Shown here: piece after piece, positions 33,176-44,671 of the stretch | Numbering within the stretch: position 1 is the stretch's first letter | Layout of the letters: every line of letters begins with the position of its first letter | Origin: Hortaea werneckii | Taxonomy: Eukaryota; Ascomycota; Dothideomycetes; Mycosphaerellales; Teratosphaeriaceae | NCBI GenBank assembly: GCA_037044905.1 | Contig: JBAOKB010000168.1 | Coordinates: 1-64,000, forward strand | Direction of reading: 5' to 3' | Length of the DNA stretch: 64,000 bases | Notes under the pieces: model-generated | What the model was told of the DNA's origin: nothing | Databases searched by the model: none | What the model saw: only the letters and a program-made list of their open reading frames with translations | Translations under genes and position numbers: made by a program

Positions 33176-33859
33176 TCAGGGTAAAGAGGGAGGTGGCATT
33201 TTCTTTATTGCTACGGGCACAGTCCCTTCCGTAGCTGTGTTGTCCGAGTTCCAGAATAACTTGTAGAATTCGCTCGATCCATTCAGGGGAGAAGCCCAGA
33301 ACGAGCGTCCAACACCCGCATCTTCATCGGAGCCCATCCACAACAACTGTCGCCCGTAAAACTCAAAGTCAGTACACACCCGCGTATCATTAAGCGAGGT
33401 GTTCGAGCTAGCAAAGGTAACGTCGGACTTGGCTCCAGGCTGGGTCTCGATACAAAGAAGGGGCGTCGTCCAGTTTGACGCTACCGCAGTGTTGTTGGGT
33501 TCCGCAACCAAGGAAGAGTTCGCGTGGGTGACTACGGGCTTTGATCAGCTTCGCAGTGACAACAAGAGGGCTCGTGGGGGCTTACAAGTCAAATTGGTCG
33601 CAACAGTCGCGACCGCGGGTTGTCCCCAACCAAGTACCGCAACGCCTAATGTGATGATTAGCACCGAAGACCACGCAAAACGGCATTCATTGCATCTGAA
33701 CTCACCATCGCTGTAGATGATAGGCAAGCCAGAAATGCCACTCCCATATGCGTACAGGCTGCCCAGCGGCGTCGTCGCCGTGCTTTCGGAGGGCGAATCG
33801 GCTTTGACGAGGGAAAGAGCGAGCGCAAGGCCGCAGGCGTACATTGGCGACAACATCAT
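33176..33859 (-). CDS. Secreted N-glycosylated protein of unknown function
   Basis: Three exons on the minus strand (33859-33706, 33645-33586, 33531-33176) give 189 residues in phase. Introns are 60 nt (GTGAGT, TGCTAATC, ATTAG) and 54 nt (GTAAGC, GCTGATC, CGTAG). The signal peptide is MYACGLALALSLVKA. The mature protein begins near DSPSEST, contains LYAYGSGISGLPIIYSDG and several N-glycosylation sites (NLT, NSS, NNT, NWT, NTS, NGS) and only two cysteines. A final SEFYKLFWNSD block precedes a short basic tail. It resembles hypothetical secreted proteins of other ascomycetes; I know of no function. It is well supported because splicing at canonical sites makes one continuous protein from unrelated frames. 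Confidence 0.72.
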
Positions 33860-35019
33860 ATCAGTGGATGGAGAGAGTCTTAAGGAAAAGGAAGAATCCG
33901 GCGAAGCGTCTCTCTACCGCACTTTTAATACTGTAAGTGGTGCTGCATCTCACTACTTATCTACAACGCGCCGGAGACCTACGACAGTGCGCTTCGTCTT
34001 TCTTCTGGCAGACCCTAGATTGGCGCGCGGCATTACTATCTTGAATGTCTTAGATGCAAAATACAAGCAGCACCGACTCCGAGGTGATTCCACGCTTGTA
34101 AGGCTTTGCCAGCACGCCGCAAAGCAAGTTTGATGTGAAACTTGAAGCCCGTGCAGAGCCGTATCCCTGCAAAGCAATCCTCCGTAGTCGGCCATACTGC
34201 AGACTTCACCAATACTCATCTCTTGCTAGCCCCCCCCATGAGGGTTGCAGCAAAGAAGGTGTTTAGGGCTGCAGCTGATTTTGCGCAAGACAGAGAAAGC
34301 AAAGGGCCAAAGTGCGGTCATCGCAAGCGGACTTGCGGCAACGATAGTCATGATCAGTTGTGGCGTCTATCATAGCCCCGACCCTACCCAAGTATCATGA
34401 ACAAACCATCAATTAATAGATCTGTGTTCAACCAAAGCAAGCAGGTAAATTATGGTCAGAGGTCATTACATGGCATTCTACAGTGATAGCGGCCATAGGG
34501 CAACCCTAGGTCCCCCAAGCATGAGCACACGCAGTCTGGGACTATGTTTCATCGCATGGACATATTGCTACTAGCTGTCTTTGATCCCAGCTAACCGCAA
34601 AGACATAGCTGCCGACCTCTGGTCCCGAGTGGTAAGACCTAGGCGAGAAAGGATCAGGACAGGAACGACCGAGAGTCAGACCCACAAACTACGCCTTCGC
34701 TCGCCATGTCCCTCTCGAGGCATGCTCAACAGTCCAGCTCTTCTCAACATCTGTAGCATGGCCGAAGTGAGGCCCGGCGCTCGATCCTGCTGAACAAGCT
34801 CAACAAGCCTCTCACTTGAGGGGCTGAGACAAGGCTTGGAGCGCTCATTACTCCTGATAGCCCTGAGTTGGCTCTGCGCATAAGTACAAATGACTTTCGC
34901 GGTGTCCTCCACCATCTTGCCCAGATTTGACAGCATCGTTTCTTGCCTTTCCTTCGTTTTCTACTGACACTCCTTTGACTACACTTATTGAATTGCATTG
35001 ACCTCGTTCCTTACATTTC
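33860..35019. promoter_or_regulatory. Divergent intergenic region, 1.16 kb
   Basis: Lies between the divergent starts of the secreted protein and the laccase, so it should hold both promoters. No gene could be assembled. Individual elements cannot be named with confidence. Confidence 0.45.
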
Positions 35020-36872
35020 ATGATGCGAACGTTCCTTACCGGCGCATCGATTTTAGCCGTCTGTCATTCAGCCTGCGCCGCTACTCTAGGCTCCCCTAAG
35101 CGGACTTCAAATGTCGTCGCTACTACCACACCAATCGAGTTGGGAGGGTTGGATCCGAGCCTGAGCTCACGCAATGCTTGCTCGGGCAACACGGCCACCG
35201 ATCGCACGACGTGGTGCGACTACGACATAAGCACGAATTACTACGATGTAGTGCCTGATACTGGTGTCACAGTGGAGTACTGGTTCGAGCTTACCAACAT
35301 CACCGCTTCTCCCGACGGATATGCTCGGCAGGTCCTGACGGTGAACGGAAGCATTCCTGGGCCAACGATTCAAGCGAATTGGGGGGACACTGTCAAGGTC
35401 CATGTCACCAACAGCCTTGCGAATAATGGGACAAGCTTGCACTTCCATGGCATTCGTCAAAACTATACCAACGCAATGGACGGCGTGGCATCGATCACCC
35501 AGTGCCCTGTAGCACCTGGCGAGTCTATCACCTACACCTGGAGGGCAACCCAGTATGGCTCTTCGTGGTACCACTCCCACTACGACCTTCAGGCGTGGGA
35601 GGGGGTACTCGGAGGCATCGTGATCAACGGTCCGTCGACGGCCAATTGGGATACCGACCTTGGGATGCTGTTTCTCAACGACTGGAGTCACCAAACGGTC
35701 GATGAGCTTTACACATACGCAGAAACTGAAGGCCCACCGACCATGGACAACGGTCTTATCAACGGGACCAACACCGGCGATGACGGCGGATCACGCTTCA
35801 ATACCTCTGTCACGGAGGGAGACACTTACTTACTCCGCCTGATCAACGGGGCTGCAGATACCCACTTCGATTTCATGATTGACAACCATACCCTCCAAGT
35901 CATAAGCAGCGACTTTGTCCCCATCCAGCCGTATTATACCGACGTACTAAGTATCGGGATGGGACAAAGGTATGATGTGATTGTCACGGCCAACATGTCT
36001 AGCGTAGCCAGCGACTTTTGGATCCGTGCGATCCCGGACTCGTACTGCTCCGAGAGCGACAACACGAACGACATCAAGGGGATCCTTCACTATGGGACCA
36101 GCACAGGCACGCCGAACACGACTGCCTTCGCGTACGAAGGTAATGACTGCAGCGGAGAGGATTCCTCAAACATCGTTCCCTACCTCGCTCTCGACGTCGA
36201 GTCCTCGGCGGACCTCAGCGACGATCTATCGGTGACGATCGGCCGGAACACGGACAACCTCTACAAGTGGTACATCGGGGGCACGACGTTCCTAGTCGAC
36301 TGGAGCAATCCGACAGCCCGGAAGCTGATGAACAACGAATCGACCTCGTTCGCCGACAGCAACGCTGTCATCGAGTTGGCCACAGCAGACGAATGGTACT
36401 ACCTCATCATCGAGACGACCCTAGCCGTCCCACATCCCATCCATCTCCACGGCCATGACTTCTGGCAGCTGGCTTCCGGTACGGGAACCTATGCGTCTTC
36501 CAACGCCACGCTAAACACCAGCAACCCGCCTCGCAGAGACACGGCGATGCTGCCGGGGTCGGGATACTTAGTCATAGCCTTCAAAGCCGACAACCCTGGT
36601 GCATGGCTGTGCCATTGTCACATTGCATGGCATACTAGCGAAGGTAAACGATACCCGAGATGCCCTGCATCGCTTTAAGAAAAAGATTTTGATTTTTTTT
36701 TTTTCCGCCTTATGCTGACTGGCGGTGAACTCTAGGCTTCGCTCTCCAGTTCGTCGAGCGACGGGATGAGATCCCAGCTCTGTACAATACTGCCCAAATG
36801 AACAGCACCTGCTCCGCGTGGGACGCCTATCTCAACTCGACGGCCCTGGAACAAGACTTCTCGGGGGTATAA
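35020..36872 (+). CDS. Laccase (ascomycete multicopper oxidase)
   Basis: Two exons, 35020-36643 and 36736-36872, joined across a 92-nt intron with a poly-T tract, give 586 residues. A signal peptide (MMRTFLTGASILAV) is present. All four copper motifs are intact: H141-F-H143, H185-S-H187, H472-P-I-H475-L-H477, and H532-C533-H534 with H538. The C-terminus DFSGV resembles the short C-terminal plug of ascomycete laccases (DSG-I/L/V) but with an extra Phe. It is secreted and oxidises phenolics with reduction of oxygen to water; possible roles are pigment, lignin-derived phenolics or detoxification. The unspliced frame ends early in the intron (KRYPRCPASL). Confidence 0.93.
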
Positions 36873-38229
36873 GGGCCTGAGTTTCTTCGCATAGCGCCAG
36901 GGGGAAGTATTGGGGGGGAAAGCAAGGGGCTACAAAGTGCTTCTAGGATCCAGAAAAGGGTGACTTGACGGGAGTAGAGATTTTGATCAAATTGTACCGC
37001 CCATCGCGGGGCCAGAACGGGCGTCGAAACAGAAGACAAGATGGTTAAGACTTTGCTACCGTATTATGGCTAATAAAGCTCTTGCTTCCTGGGCCGGACG
37101 AATCATTTCGACGAGGAACTGGCCTGTTTACGTTCCTTCCCGGTTTTTTTTTTCTTTTCTTTCCTCCCTTCCTTCTGAACTACATCACAACGTCAGGCCG
37201 CATTCGCTTCAGCGCTCTCATTGTACAACAGTCAAACACTTCTGTAGGATCCAATGCCATCTCGAGGTGACTCTACTCCCTTCCCCAAAACCCGAAAAAA
37301 AGACCCTCTTCCCCTTCTTCGCCCCATCCCCGTCACACGGACGGCACAATCGGCTTCCTACGTCTCTAGTCCGTTTGATAACCCTCCTAGTTTAAGCACC
37401 CGGCATGAGGGGGGGGGGGGGAAAGAAAACAAAAAGAAGAAAACACGGCTCCAATTTGGAGAAACATTTACATTTCGCATCCCCATCGCTCAGCTGAAGA
37501 CGTTGTTCAAGAAATACAAAAGAAAACAGCAAAAAAAAAAAAAAAGGGAAAAACAAGAGCGGAAGGAAAGAAGAATAACATGGTGAAATCTCCGTAAGTG
37601 ACGAAGGAACAGGGCAACGGGAACGGCGGCAACGCAACTCCCTACTTACCACCTCCGAGCCTCATTTGCATGACTATAAAAGAGAACAAAAAAACAAGGA
37701 AAAAGGGAAAAGGGAAAAGAGAAAAGAAAAAGAGGAAACTGGACCTTAGCGTGTATACGAAGCAATTCTACCTCGACCGCATAGCGTGATTCAAAGCCGT
37801 CAAAGGAATTTACCTGTTCCAATCCTGCAATGACTCGTTGGATCGCAGTCTACATGATCCACACATAGCGAGACTTCCAGAACTACACCGGGAAAAGCCT
37901 TCTGTGGCGCTGATGAAGGTCGGCAATTTGTACGGGAACATGGCGACTGTTCCAAAGGAGAAAGCGAAAAGGACGGAGGGAAAAAGTGCCAGGGCATAGG
38001 GGGGGAGGGGTGAAGGGCAAAGAGAAAAAGAACAGTAGTTGACAGGCTTAGCGAGAATGGCAGTCCAGAGACAAATACCTCAGCCAATCAACCAAGATGA
38101 AAACCCCATGCAGAAAAAAGGAAAGAAAAAATAAAAGATCTTGTCTTGAGTTTGTATAGATATACTGTACAGTAAACTTGTTACATGAGTTTTCACATCA
38201 ATTACAGACACGAAGAGTAGGTATTCGGT
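36873..38229. other. Low-complexity intergenic region, 1.36 kb
   Basis: No gene. Rich in homopolymer and purine tracts: a G13 run near 37410, an A-run near 37532, and GAAAAAG-type stretches at 37685-37735. Lengths of these runs are unreliable in nanopore data. Confidence 0.6.
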
Positions 38230-39440
38230 CTAATTGATGAATTTGCCATAGAAAGGGATACCCATCTGGGTAAGCAGCACCCGGGCATCCCGATCGTTGG
38301 AGGCGGAAGTATGGATCATGACGTGGCAGCCTGGGATCATCTTGGGTGGGTACCTATTGAGAAGGTTGTTAGCAAAAGACCTCCTTGTGGGATTTAGTGT
38401 GGTTTGGCCGCTGCTGCTGCTGCTGCTGCTGCTTTCGAACCCGCGATGGGACGGACTTACATGTCATAGTTGACCTCCACTTCAGGGAACAAGGCGACCT
38501 GCTCCCCCGTGAAGCCAAAAGCCAAGTTCCCGCTGCTGTCACCCGTACTTCCCTTCACACCTCGCCAGTCCTTGATCTTCGGCATGACCACATCCACCAG
38601 CTTGCTGAGAAAATGGTACATATCCTCGCCCCGCAGCTCACACGTCACGCTCAAATGCTGACCGGCGCGGATGCCGAAAGCGGCGACGCTCTTCTGGGTT
38701 TCGTGGGCGGTGGCGCGGACGTTGGTGATGGCCTGCAGGATCATGCCGGCGACGTGGAGGTGGGAGGAGTCTTCGATGGCGCCGGCGACCATGGAGTGCA
38801 CGGTGACGCGCTCGATCTTGGGGACGTTGCGGAAGGTGATGGGTTTGCGGAGGAGGGTCAGGACTTCGCCGCCTCGTGGTCCACGGAGGGGTCGGTTCTT
38901 GAAGTACGGGCTATCGCCGACCCAGCTGCGGAGACGCTCGCCTTTCTTCGGGGGTTCGAAGCCCGGGGGGAAGTGGGTGTAGGCCATGGTCATGTAGTCT
39001 GGGGCGAAGGTGTCATGGTAGGTTTGCTCCAGTCGCGGGATGGAGAAGGGGCCGGGCTCGAACTCGCGGGAGGCTGGGTCGGAGGGACGGAGGCGCTGGT
39101 GAGGATGTAAGGGGCCGCGGTAGTAGCGGGGGTCTCTGAATTGGTATCTTCACGGAGGATCAGTATGGCTTTCTGGAAGATTGGAAGATGCGCGCGCAAG
39201 TCTCGGGATGGTTTACCTGCTTGAGGGCAATCGTCTGTTCCTTCTCCTAGCCGTTGCCGCCGGATTGAAAGCTCTTTTGCTGCTGCTGCCGTCGACAAAC
39301 TCGGTCTGTTCGAGATCGTTGGTCTCTTGGGTGATTTCTGTAGCGTATCGGCGGCATTGCTGGTTCCAGGCCGGACATGAGGTCGCAGGAGATGGCTTGA
39401 ATCGTCTCAGGAAAGCGGAGGTGACCTCCTGCAGCGCCAT
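38230..39440 (-). CDS. MRPL7: Mitochondrial large-subunit ribosomal protein uL5m
   Basis: Three exons on the minus strand (39440-39217, 39147-38461, 38353-38230) give 344 residues in phase. The N-terminus is Arg/Ser rich without acids in its first part (MALQEVTSAFLRRFKPSPAT), as in a mitochondrial presequence. The uL5 core includes YFKNRPLRGPRGG, PITFRNVPKIERVTVH, and a C-terminal exon MIPGCHVMIHTSASNDRDAR leading to MGIPF. Role: 5S-contact region/central protuberance protein of the mitoribosome. The second intron (38354-38460) contains a (CTG)n run near 38411-38433. Confidence 0.88.
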
Positions 39441-40364
39441 TCTCTCCTACAGTGCTGCCACCAACAGATGCGACGTCGACGGTTAAGACGGTTGATACCT
39501 CGCGCGAGAATCCTGACGGACTGTCTGCCAGAAGTTCGTCTGTGGGTGCCTCAGGTATACACGAGTCCAGCTTGACCTACCTAGGTGGGTGCGGGCAGAT
39601 CGGTGGTTCTCCCGACGCGGTTAGCGTGAATCTTCGGGGTCTCGAAAGCCACGCTCGCCACGAGGAGCGGAGGGCAAAAGGGCCAAAAGTCAGGTCCGCC
39701 AGGTCCGCCTAGCCGCTTGCCGCCAAGCCCTGCATGACGCTAAGATAAGCTAAGCGAGCCCGTGGCCATTGGAGTGGTCGACACGCGGGACAAGCCACTG
39801 ATGCGAAGGGCGTCGGCCACAGCCTGAGTCTAGCCACCCAGAGAGGCACGGCAATTCATACATGCGATCCAAAGGAGGTGAGCCAGCCAGCATGCTGCAT
39901 GATCTTGTCCACCTCTTCCACCGCTCCAGCGATACTGTGCGCTTGAAAGATTGTCCCATTCCGCCGCGAGACGGAACGACGTGACCAAGGAACTACTGTA
40001 CGGCCAGGTATCCATCCATCTCGGCCTCGGAGTTAGAGGAATCCGGCCGCCTGGGAGGGTGGGAAGAGGACAGAAGGAGCGCCCGCCTTACAACTGTAGA
40101 CGGGGTAAGAAAAAGCCAAGTGGCGTCAGGGCCTGAGGATAAATTATAGCAACCTGGAAGGTATCGGAGGCAGGTAGCAAAGGTGAAGGCATCAGTCGCG
40201 GCTGCCTATCCTGTTCTGTCCGACTGAATGGGTCCGCTGGCAGTGGATGAGCACCTGTACCTGCCATAATACCTTGGAAGGTAATACGACAGGGAGACCA
40301 CCTGTGCAGTCCTTGTACCGTCGCACCTGCCTGCACTGCCTGTCAGCTCCAACAAGAGCCCAGG
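39441..40364. promoter_or_regulatory. Divergent intergenic region, 0.92 kb
   Basis: Separates the divergent starts of MRPL7 and the ubiquitin protease. No supported gene. Confidence 0.45.
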
Positions 40365-40666
40365 ATGAGCAGTGTCCATCGCATCTTCTCCCGCCGAGAT
40401 AGGAAGCAACACCACCACGACCGCTCCAAGTCCCAAGATCCAAATCATCGCCGCCTGTTCAGTCACCACCAAAAGGTATGTGACAAGATGCCGCTCTCGG
40501 AGCGCTTTGCCTACTCGATATTGTATTATTGCCATGCCTCCTACAATAGCTTTAGTGCGCGCGCGGTGGTTCTCTGGCTGCTTCAGGACACGAAGACGCA
40601 GAAGAGGCGGAAGAAGACAGATAGAGTCCCTTGGGACGAGCAGCGAAGAATGCGATCCTGTTTGCA

Positions 40667-40699
<33 letters not shown>

Positions 40700-43453
40700 T
40701 CAGCAACCTCCCACCTCGCTATGATGGCACCTGGTGTAGCCAGTCAAGCGACGGCGAGGAACAGCAGCAACAGGCACAGCACCACCACCGCCACCGCCAC
40801 CACCCTCAATTCCCAACGAGCACCCCGCGCGCCTTCGCTGTTCATGTGGCTGGCAATGATGATCGATCCCCAAATAGCAATCACATGCTAACACTTCTCT
40901 CGTAACAGACCGAACCAGAACCCGAACCAGAACCCGACCACCTTGGCGGCCTCTTCACACTTAGTGAGGATGCCAAGAAGAAGCCATTCAAGGAAGAGGA
41001 CAAGAAGAAGGTGAAGGGGACGCTGGAACGATTGCGACACTTTGGATATGATTTCCTCGTCGAGGCCAATGTGGAGTATGCGCTATGGGCTTACAGCGGC
41101 GACGCTGAAGCTGCGTTTCGATACTTGGTCTTGTTGCAGGACACCGTGGAGGGCATTGTCAAGCCATACGACCCTGATACCAAGCTACAAGGCGCAGTGA
41201 ATCGGGATTCGGTCACTTGCTATCTGGACGCCTTGCTATTTGCCATGTTCGCACGCTTGGACAGCTTCGAGGCCATGCTTTACGATAGTTTTGAGGATCT
41301 TCCCGCGCAGGAAACTGGCAGGCCTACTTCGGATATGGGTGAACATGCTGCGGACCGGCCGACTCATCACGACAGACATCACCGCCTACTTGCAATCAGC
41401 ACTGGCAGAATGCGGATGGCCAGAGGCTGCGAAGCTTAAGCAGCAAGATCCCTCTGAAGCCTTCACTTTCATCACCGGACAACTCGAACTGCCCCTTTTG
41501 ACCCTCAAGATGGATCTGTATCACACTGGCAAAGAAGACCCGCAAGATGATCACAAATTTGTGAACGAACGACTGCTGGAGGTAGCCATTCCCGACGAAC
41601 CCGCAGATGGCGCAGATGCTATCACCCTCGAAGACTGCTTGGAACATTATTTCAACAACCGTATCGAAGTGAAACGCCATCTAGAGGCGAGGAGACGGAA
41701 TACCCTCAGCAAAGCCGAACAAGCAGCACCTCCTGTACCTGAGCCGGAGAAGGAATCCGGTATGCACGTCGAAGTTGCAGAGCTTGAATCTCGACCCGAC
41801 ACCCCTATCGTACAGACACCAGTAACCGAAACGCCTGCGCAGACTAAGAATCCTGTGGAGAAGCTGCGACCGGGAACAGGACGGAAGCGCGCAGATAGCA
41901 TTTTCAGCCAGCGCAAAGTCGAGCTCACCGGCATAGACCCAGACAGATTTCAGGAGACCACAGATGATCCAACTGCGATACAGGACGCTAGAGGTCGAAA
42001 GCTGAGCACAAGAACCGAAGTCTTGATGCCGGCATGGCAATTCTTCAAACTTCTGCCCTGGTATACAGACCACCTCCCAACTTCAGACGCACAGGTAGCA
42101 GCGCATTTTTCGAAGAAACGACCAATGCTTGGGATCTGTTTGAAGCGGTATACTTTCAGCTATAGCGGGCAGGCTTCAAGACGAAGTACCTACGTTGACA
42201 TACCTCTCGAAATTGGCGTGCCGAACTTCGTCAGCGATGACAACATGGAAGAAGACGGTCCCCTAGTTGGCAACTTCAGGCTCATGTTGCAGTCGGTCGT
42301 CTGCCATCGCGGTGTGTCGGTCCATAGTGGTCATTACATCACTCTCTGCCGCGGCAAAGCGAGTAACGCACAACGACGAAACGGTCCCACAGAACGCCAC
42401 GATAGTCAAGGAGATATTTCGGAGGAAATGGAAGATCCTTGGATGCGTTTCGACGACCTCGCCCGTGAGAGGGTTAGCTTTGTGAACATCCACGAGGCAT
42501 TAAAGCAGGAAACGCCGTATTTGCTCTTCTACCAGGTGGTCCCGATCGGAGACGATGGACATTCTATCCACGATCTGCCAAGCTACACTGAGGCAACTTC
42601 TACCTCGAGATCAGGATCGGAAGGCGCACCCCTAGAGAAGCCATACTTGCAAGATCCGACGCCACCAGATTCAGAGGCCAGTCTGAGCCACACGAATTCG
42701 ATCCAACAGATGGATTCTGAGACTCGCAGGCGCAGCAGAAAACCGACGCGGCAGATTTCGCCGTCAGCTCTACTCGCACCAGTCTCGACGCCGGCACAAT
42801 GCTAGCGGACGACAAGAAGCGAGGCCGGTCTTCCTTCAGCCTGTCCTCAGACGGCCGTAGACGAAGCATCGCCTTCGACGAAACCAGCTTCGCTGGCAGC
42901 GTCTCCGGCGGCAGCACCAGCACCCGGAACCGATCCCGCCACCAACTCAGTCCCCTCGACGCCCGTCGAAGAGAAATCCGGCGGCTTCCTCTCCATCGCC
43001 TCCTCCAAATTCGGCGGCTCCCGGCGCGGCAGCAAACTGAGCAAGAACAGCAGCAACGCCTCACGCAGCCGCCCTTCCAGCGCCGGACCAGACGACAGCC
43101 TCAGCAGCACCAACAGCAGCCGCTTCAGCCTCAACATGACCAAACTCACCCAGCGCATGAGCAATACCACCACCCGTGGCGAATCCGCCGTAGGTCCCAA
43201 CCAACAACCCCCGACTCCCATCCAGCCCTCCGAGCACGTCGCCGCTGAATTAGCAGGGCAGACGGATGCCGACCCGGATAGGGCGTCGACGCCTAAGATC
43301 AGCGGCGCCGGAACGACGAGTAGTGGAGACGGTGAGAGTATCGCGACTGCGCGACCTGTGCCGAAGGAGCGACGGGAGCGGAGCATGCGGAGGAAAGATC
43401 GTGGTGCCGGTGCTGGTGGTGGGGGGGAGGAGAGGGATTGTCGGGTTATGTGA
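40365..43453 (+). CDS. Ubiquitin-specific protease with C-terminal CaaX-like box, frame broken
   Basis: Exon 1 is 40365-40475. A 433-nt intron (GTATGT...TGCTAACAC...AACAG) leads to exon 2 from 40909. The Cys box is DSVTC141YLDALLF and the His box GVSVHSGHYITLC, so this is a USP-type deubiquitinase. In the assembled sequence the frame breaks near 41301 (an extra C in CCCGCG; removing it gives DLPRRKLAGLLRIW) and apparently again near 42720-42745 and 42925-42945. Between the breaks codon use is good, and the frame ends in VPKERRERSMRRKDRG and DCRVM-stop at 43453. CRVM is a plausible prenylation box. The breaks look like assembly indels, not decay, but a pseudogene cannot be excluded from sequence alone. 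Confidence 0.78.
40669..40700 (+). repeat. (CTG)n trinucleotide run inside an unusually long intron
   Basis: About ten CTG/TGC units in the 433-nt first intron of the ubiquitin protease gene. The other introns here are mostly 50-75 nt. Similar CTG runs occur in an MRPL7 intron (38411-38433) and in the NIPA coding region (45018-45048). Confidence 0.8.
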
Positions 43454-44087
43454 TTATTTTCTACACCGGAGGAGGAGGAGGAGGGCGGGGAAGTTTCTCT
43501 TTTCACCATCTTTTCTCCTTTGGTTGGGGGGGCCGGGGAGGGAAGCATTCTTTTCCAGCGGCAAGGGGTTATTTGGGGCATTTTTTGGTTTGCATTCTGG
43601 TTTTGAAGGTTAACGGATTTTTCGATTACTTGGAATTGATGAAAAAAGGATGGGCATTGGGGACATCGTAAGGCGTTGGTGGGGTTCTAGTATTGCTCCA
43701 GTGATCCTCAAGAAGGGAAAGGGGGATTCTTTTGGCTGGGAAATAGCTTGAGGAATTTTTTTCGTAGTTTGCGGGAGTGGGTTTTGTTCAGGACTGGGGG
43801 AGGACGGGCCCAGAGCTCGTAGGCTAGGTAGATAGCTATGAAGTGCCAATTCCATTTTTTTTTTTTTTTTCGTTCCCTTACTGGCAGCATTGGTAGCGCA
43901 TCGAGTGGTTACTTTATTGACCTTGTCTTGTTTTGTCCCGTTTTCCGGTTGATTTCTTTAAAAAAAAAAAAAATGTCTACTTACATACGCTGCCCACTGC
44001 CGACAATCCTTACGAGAATTTTGAAAAAAAAAAAAAAGGAAATTTCGAGGTTTTGACGAAGAATATATGGAAACAGAGAAAGGCAAA

Positions 44088-44125
<38 letters not shown>

Positions 44126-44671
44126 AAATAGGAAACAGGGGAAAAACTTCCTTAGAAAGAGTTCTCTTCCCGAGCGTATAAATCCATGGAAGATTTTTTT
44201 GGGGATCAGATATCCCCTCCAAAACACCTAGCCGGATGGATATACGAATGGAAGGACTTTGGAACCCTTTCCCTCCCTTCTTATGCTCCTACTCATTCCT
44301 CCTTGTCATCCTCCTTGTCATCCTTCTTGGAAGAAGAAAGGATTCTCTATTTCCACATCCTACCTCAAACCACAAATCATGATGGAGAAAAAAGAGAGCA
44401 AGTCTAGCGCCATATAATTCCTAACAAAGCCAGACATGTAAAATCTCCACATGATCCCTTGCCTTTAGAAGAAGAAAAAAAAAAAAAAAGGAAAAAGCCG
44501 AGAGAACGCCATGCTAAATTAATCGCCCCAAGAAAAGATTTACCCCAAGTAAAATCCAAAGAAAAGTCCACGAACCCCCTGGCTCCCTCCCTGCGCTGCT
44601 TCTGCAGCTTCACACATGGCCCCAAAAACCAAAGAAGAAGGAAGAAGGAAAAAGGAAAGGGAGAGAAATGC
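43454..44671. other. Homopolymer-rich intergenic region, 1.2 kb
   Basis: No supported gene. It holds T12, A13 and A14 runs and the 37-base G run. The left part is the ubiquitin protease 3' flank. The right part might include a further 3' exon of the NIPA gene, because a donor-like GTGAGC overlaps the stop I use at 44672. Confidence 0.5.
44088..44124 (+). repeat. Poly-G tract of about 37 bases
   Basis: An unbroken G run at 44088-44124, flanked by AGAGAAAGGCAAA and AAAATAGG. It can form intramolecular G-quadruplexes. Its true length is uncertain because homopolymers this long are beyond nanopore resolution. Confidence 0.85.

Noticed and set aside
33717..34133. 138-aa plus-strand frame
   Set aside because: It overlaps exon 1 of the well-supported secreted protein on the other strand and has no features.
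38385..39110. 241-aa plus-strand frame
   Set aside because: Antisense to the mitochondrial ribosomal protein exon, Gly/Asp/Val-rich mirror sequence.
43958..44227. Poly-Pro frames over the G run
   Set aside because: Product of the homopolymer; length is unreliable and there is no gene context.
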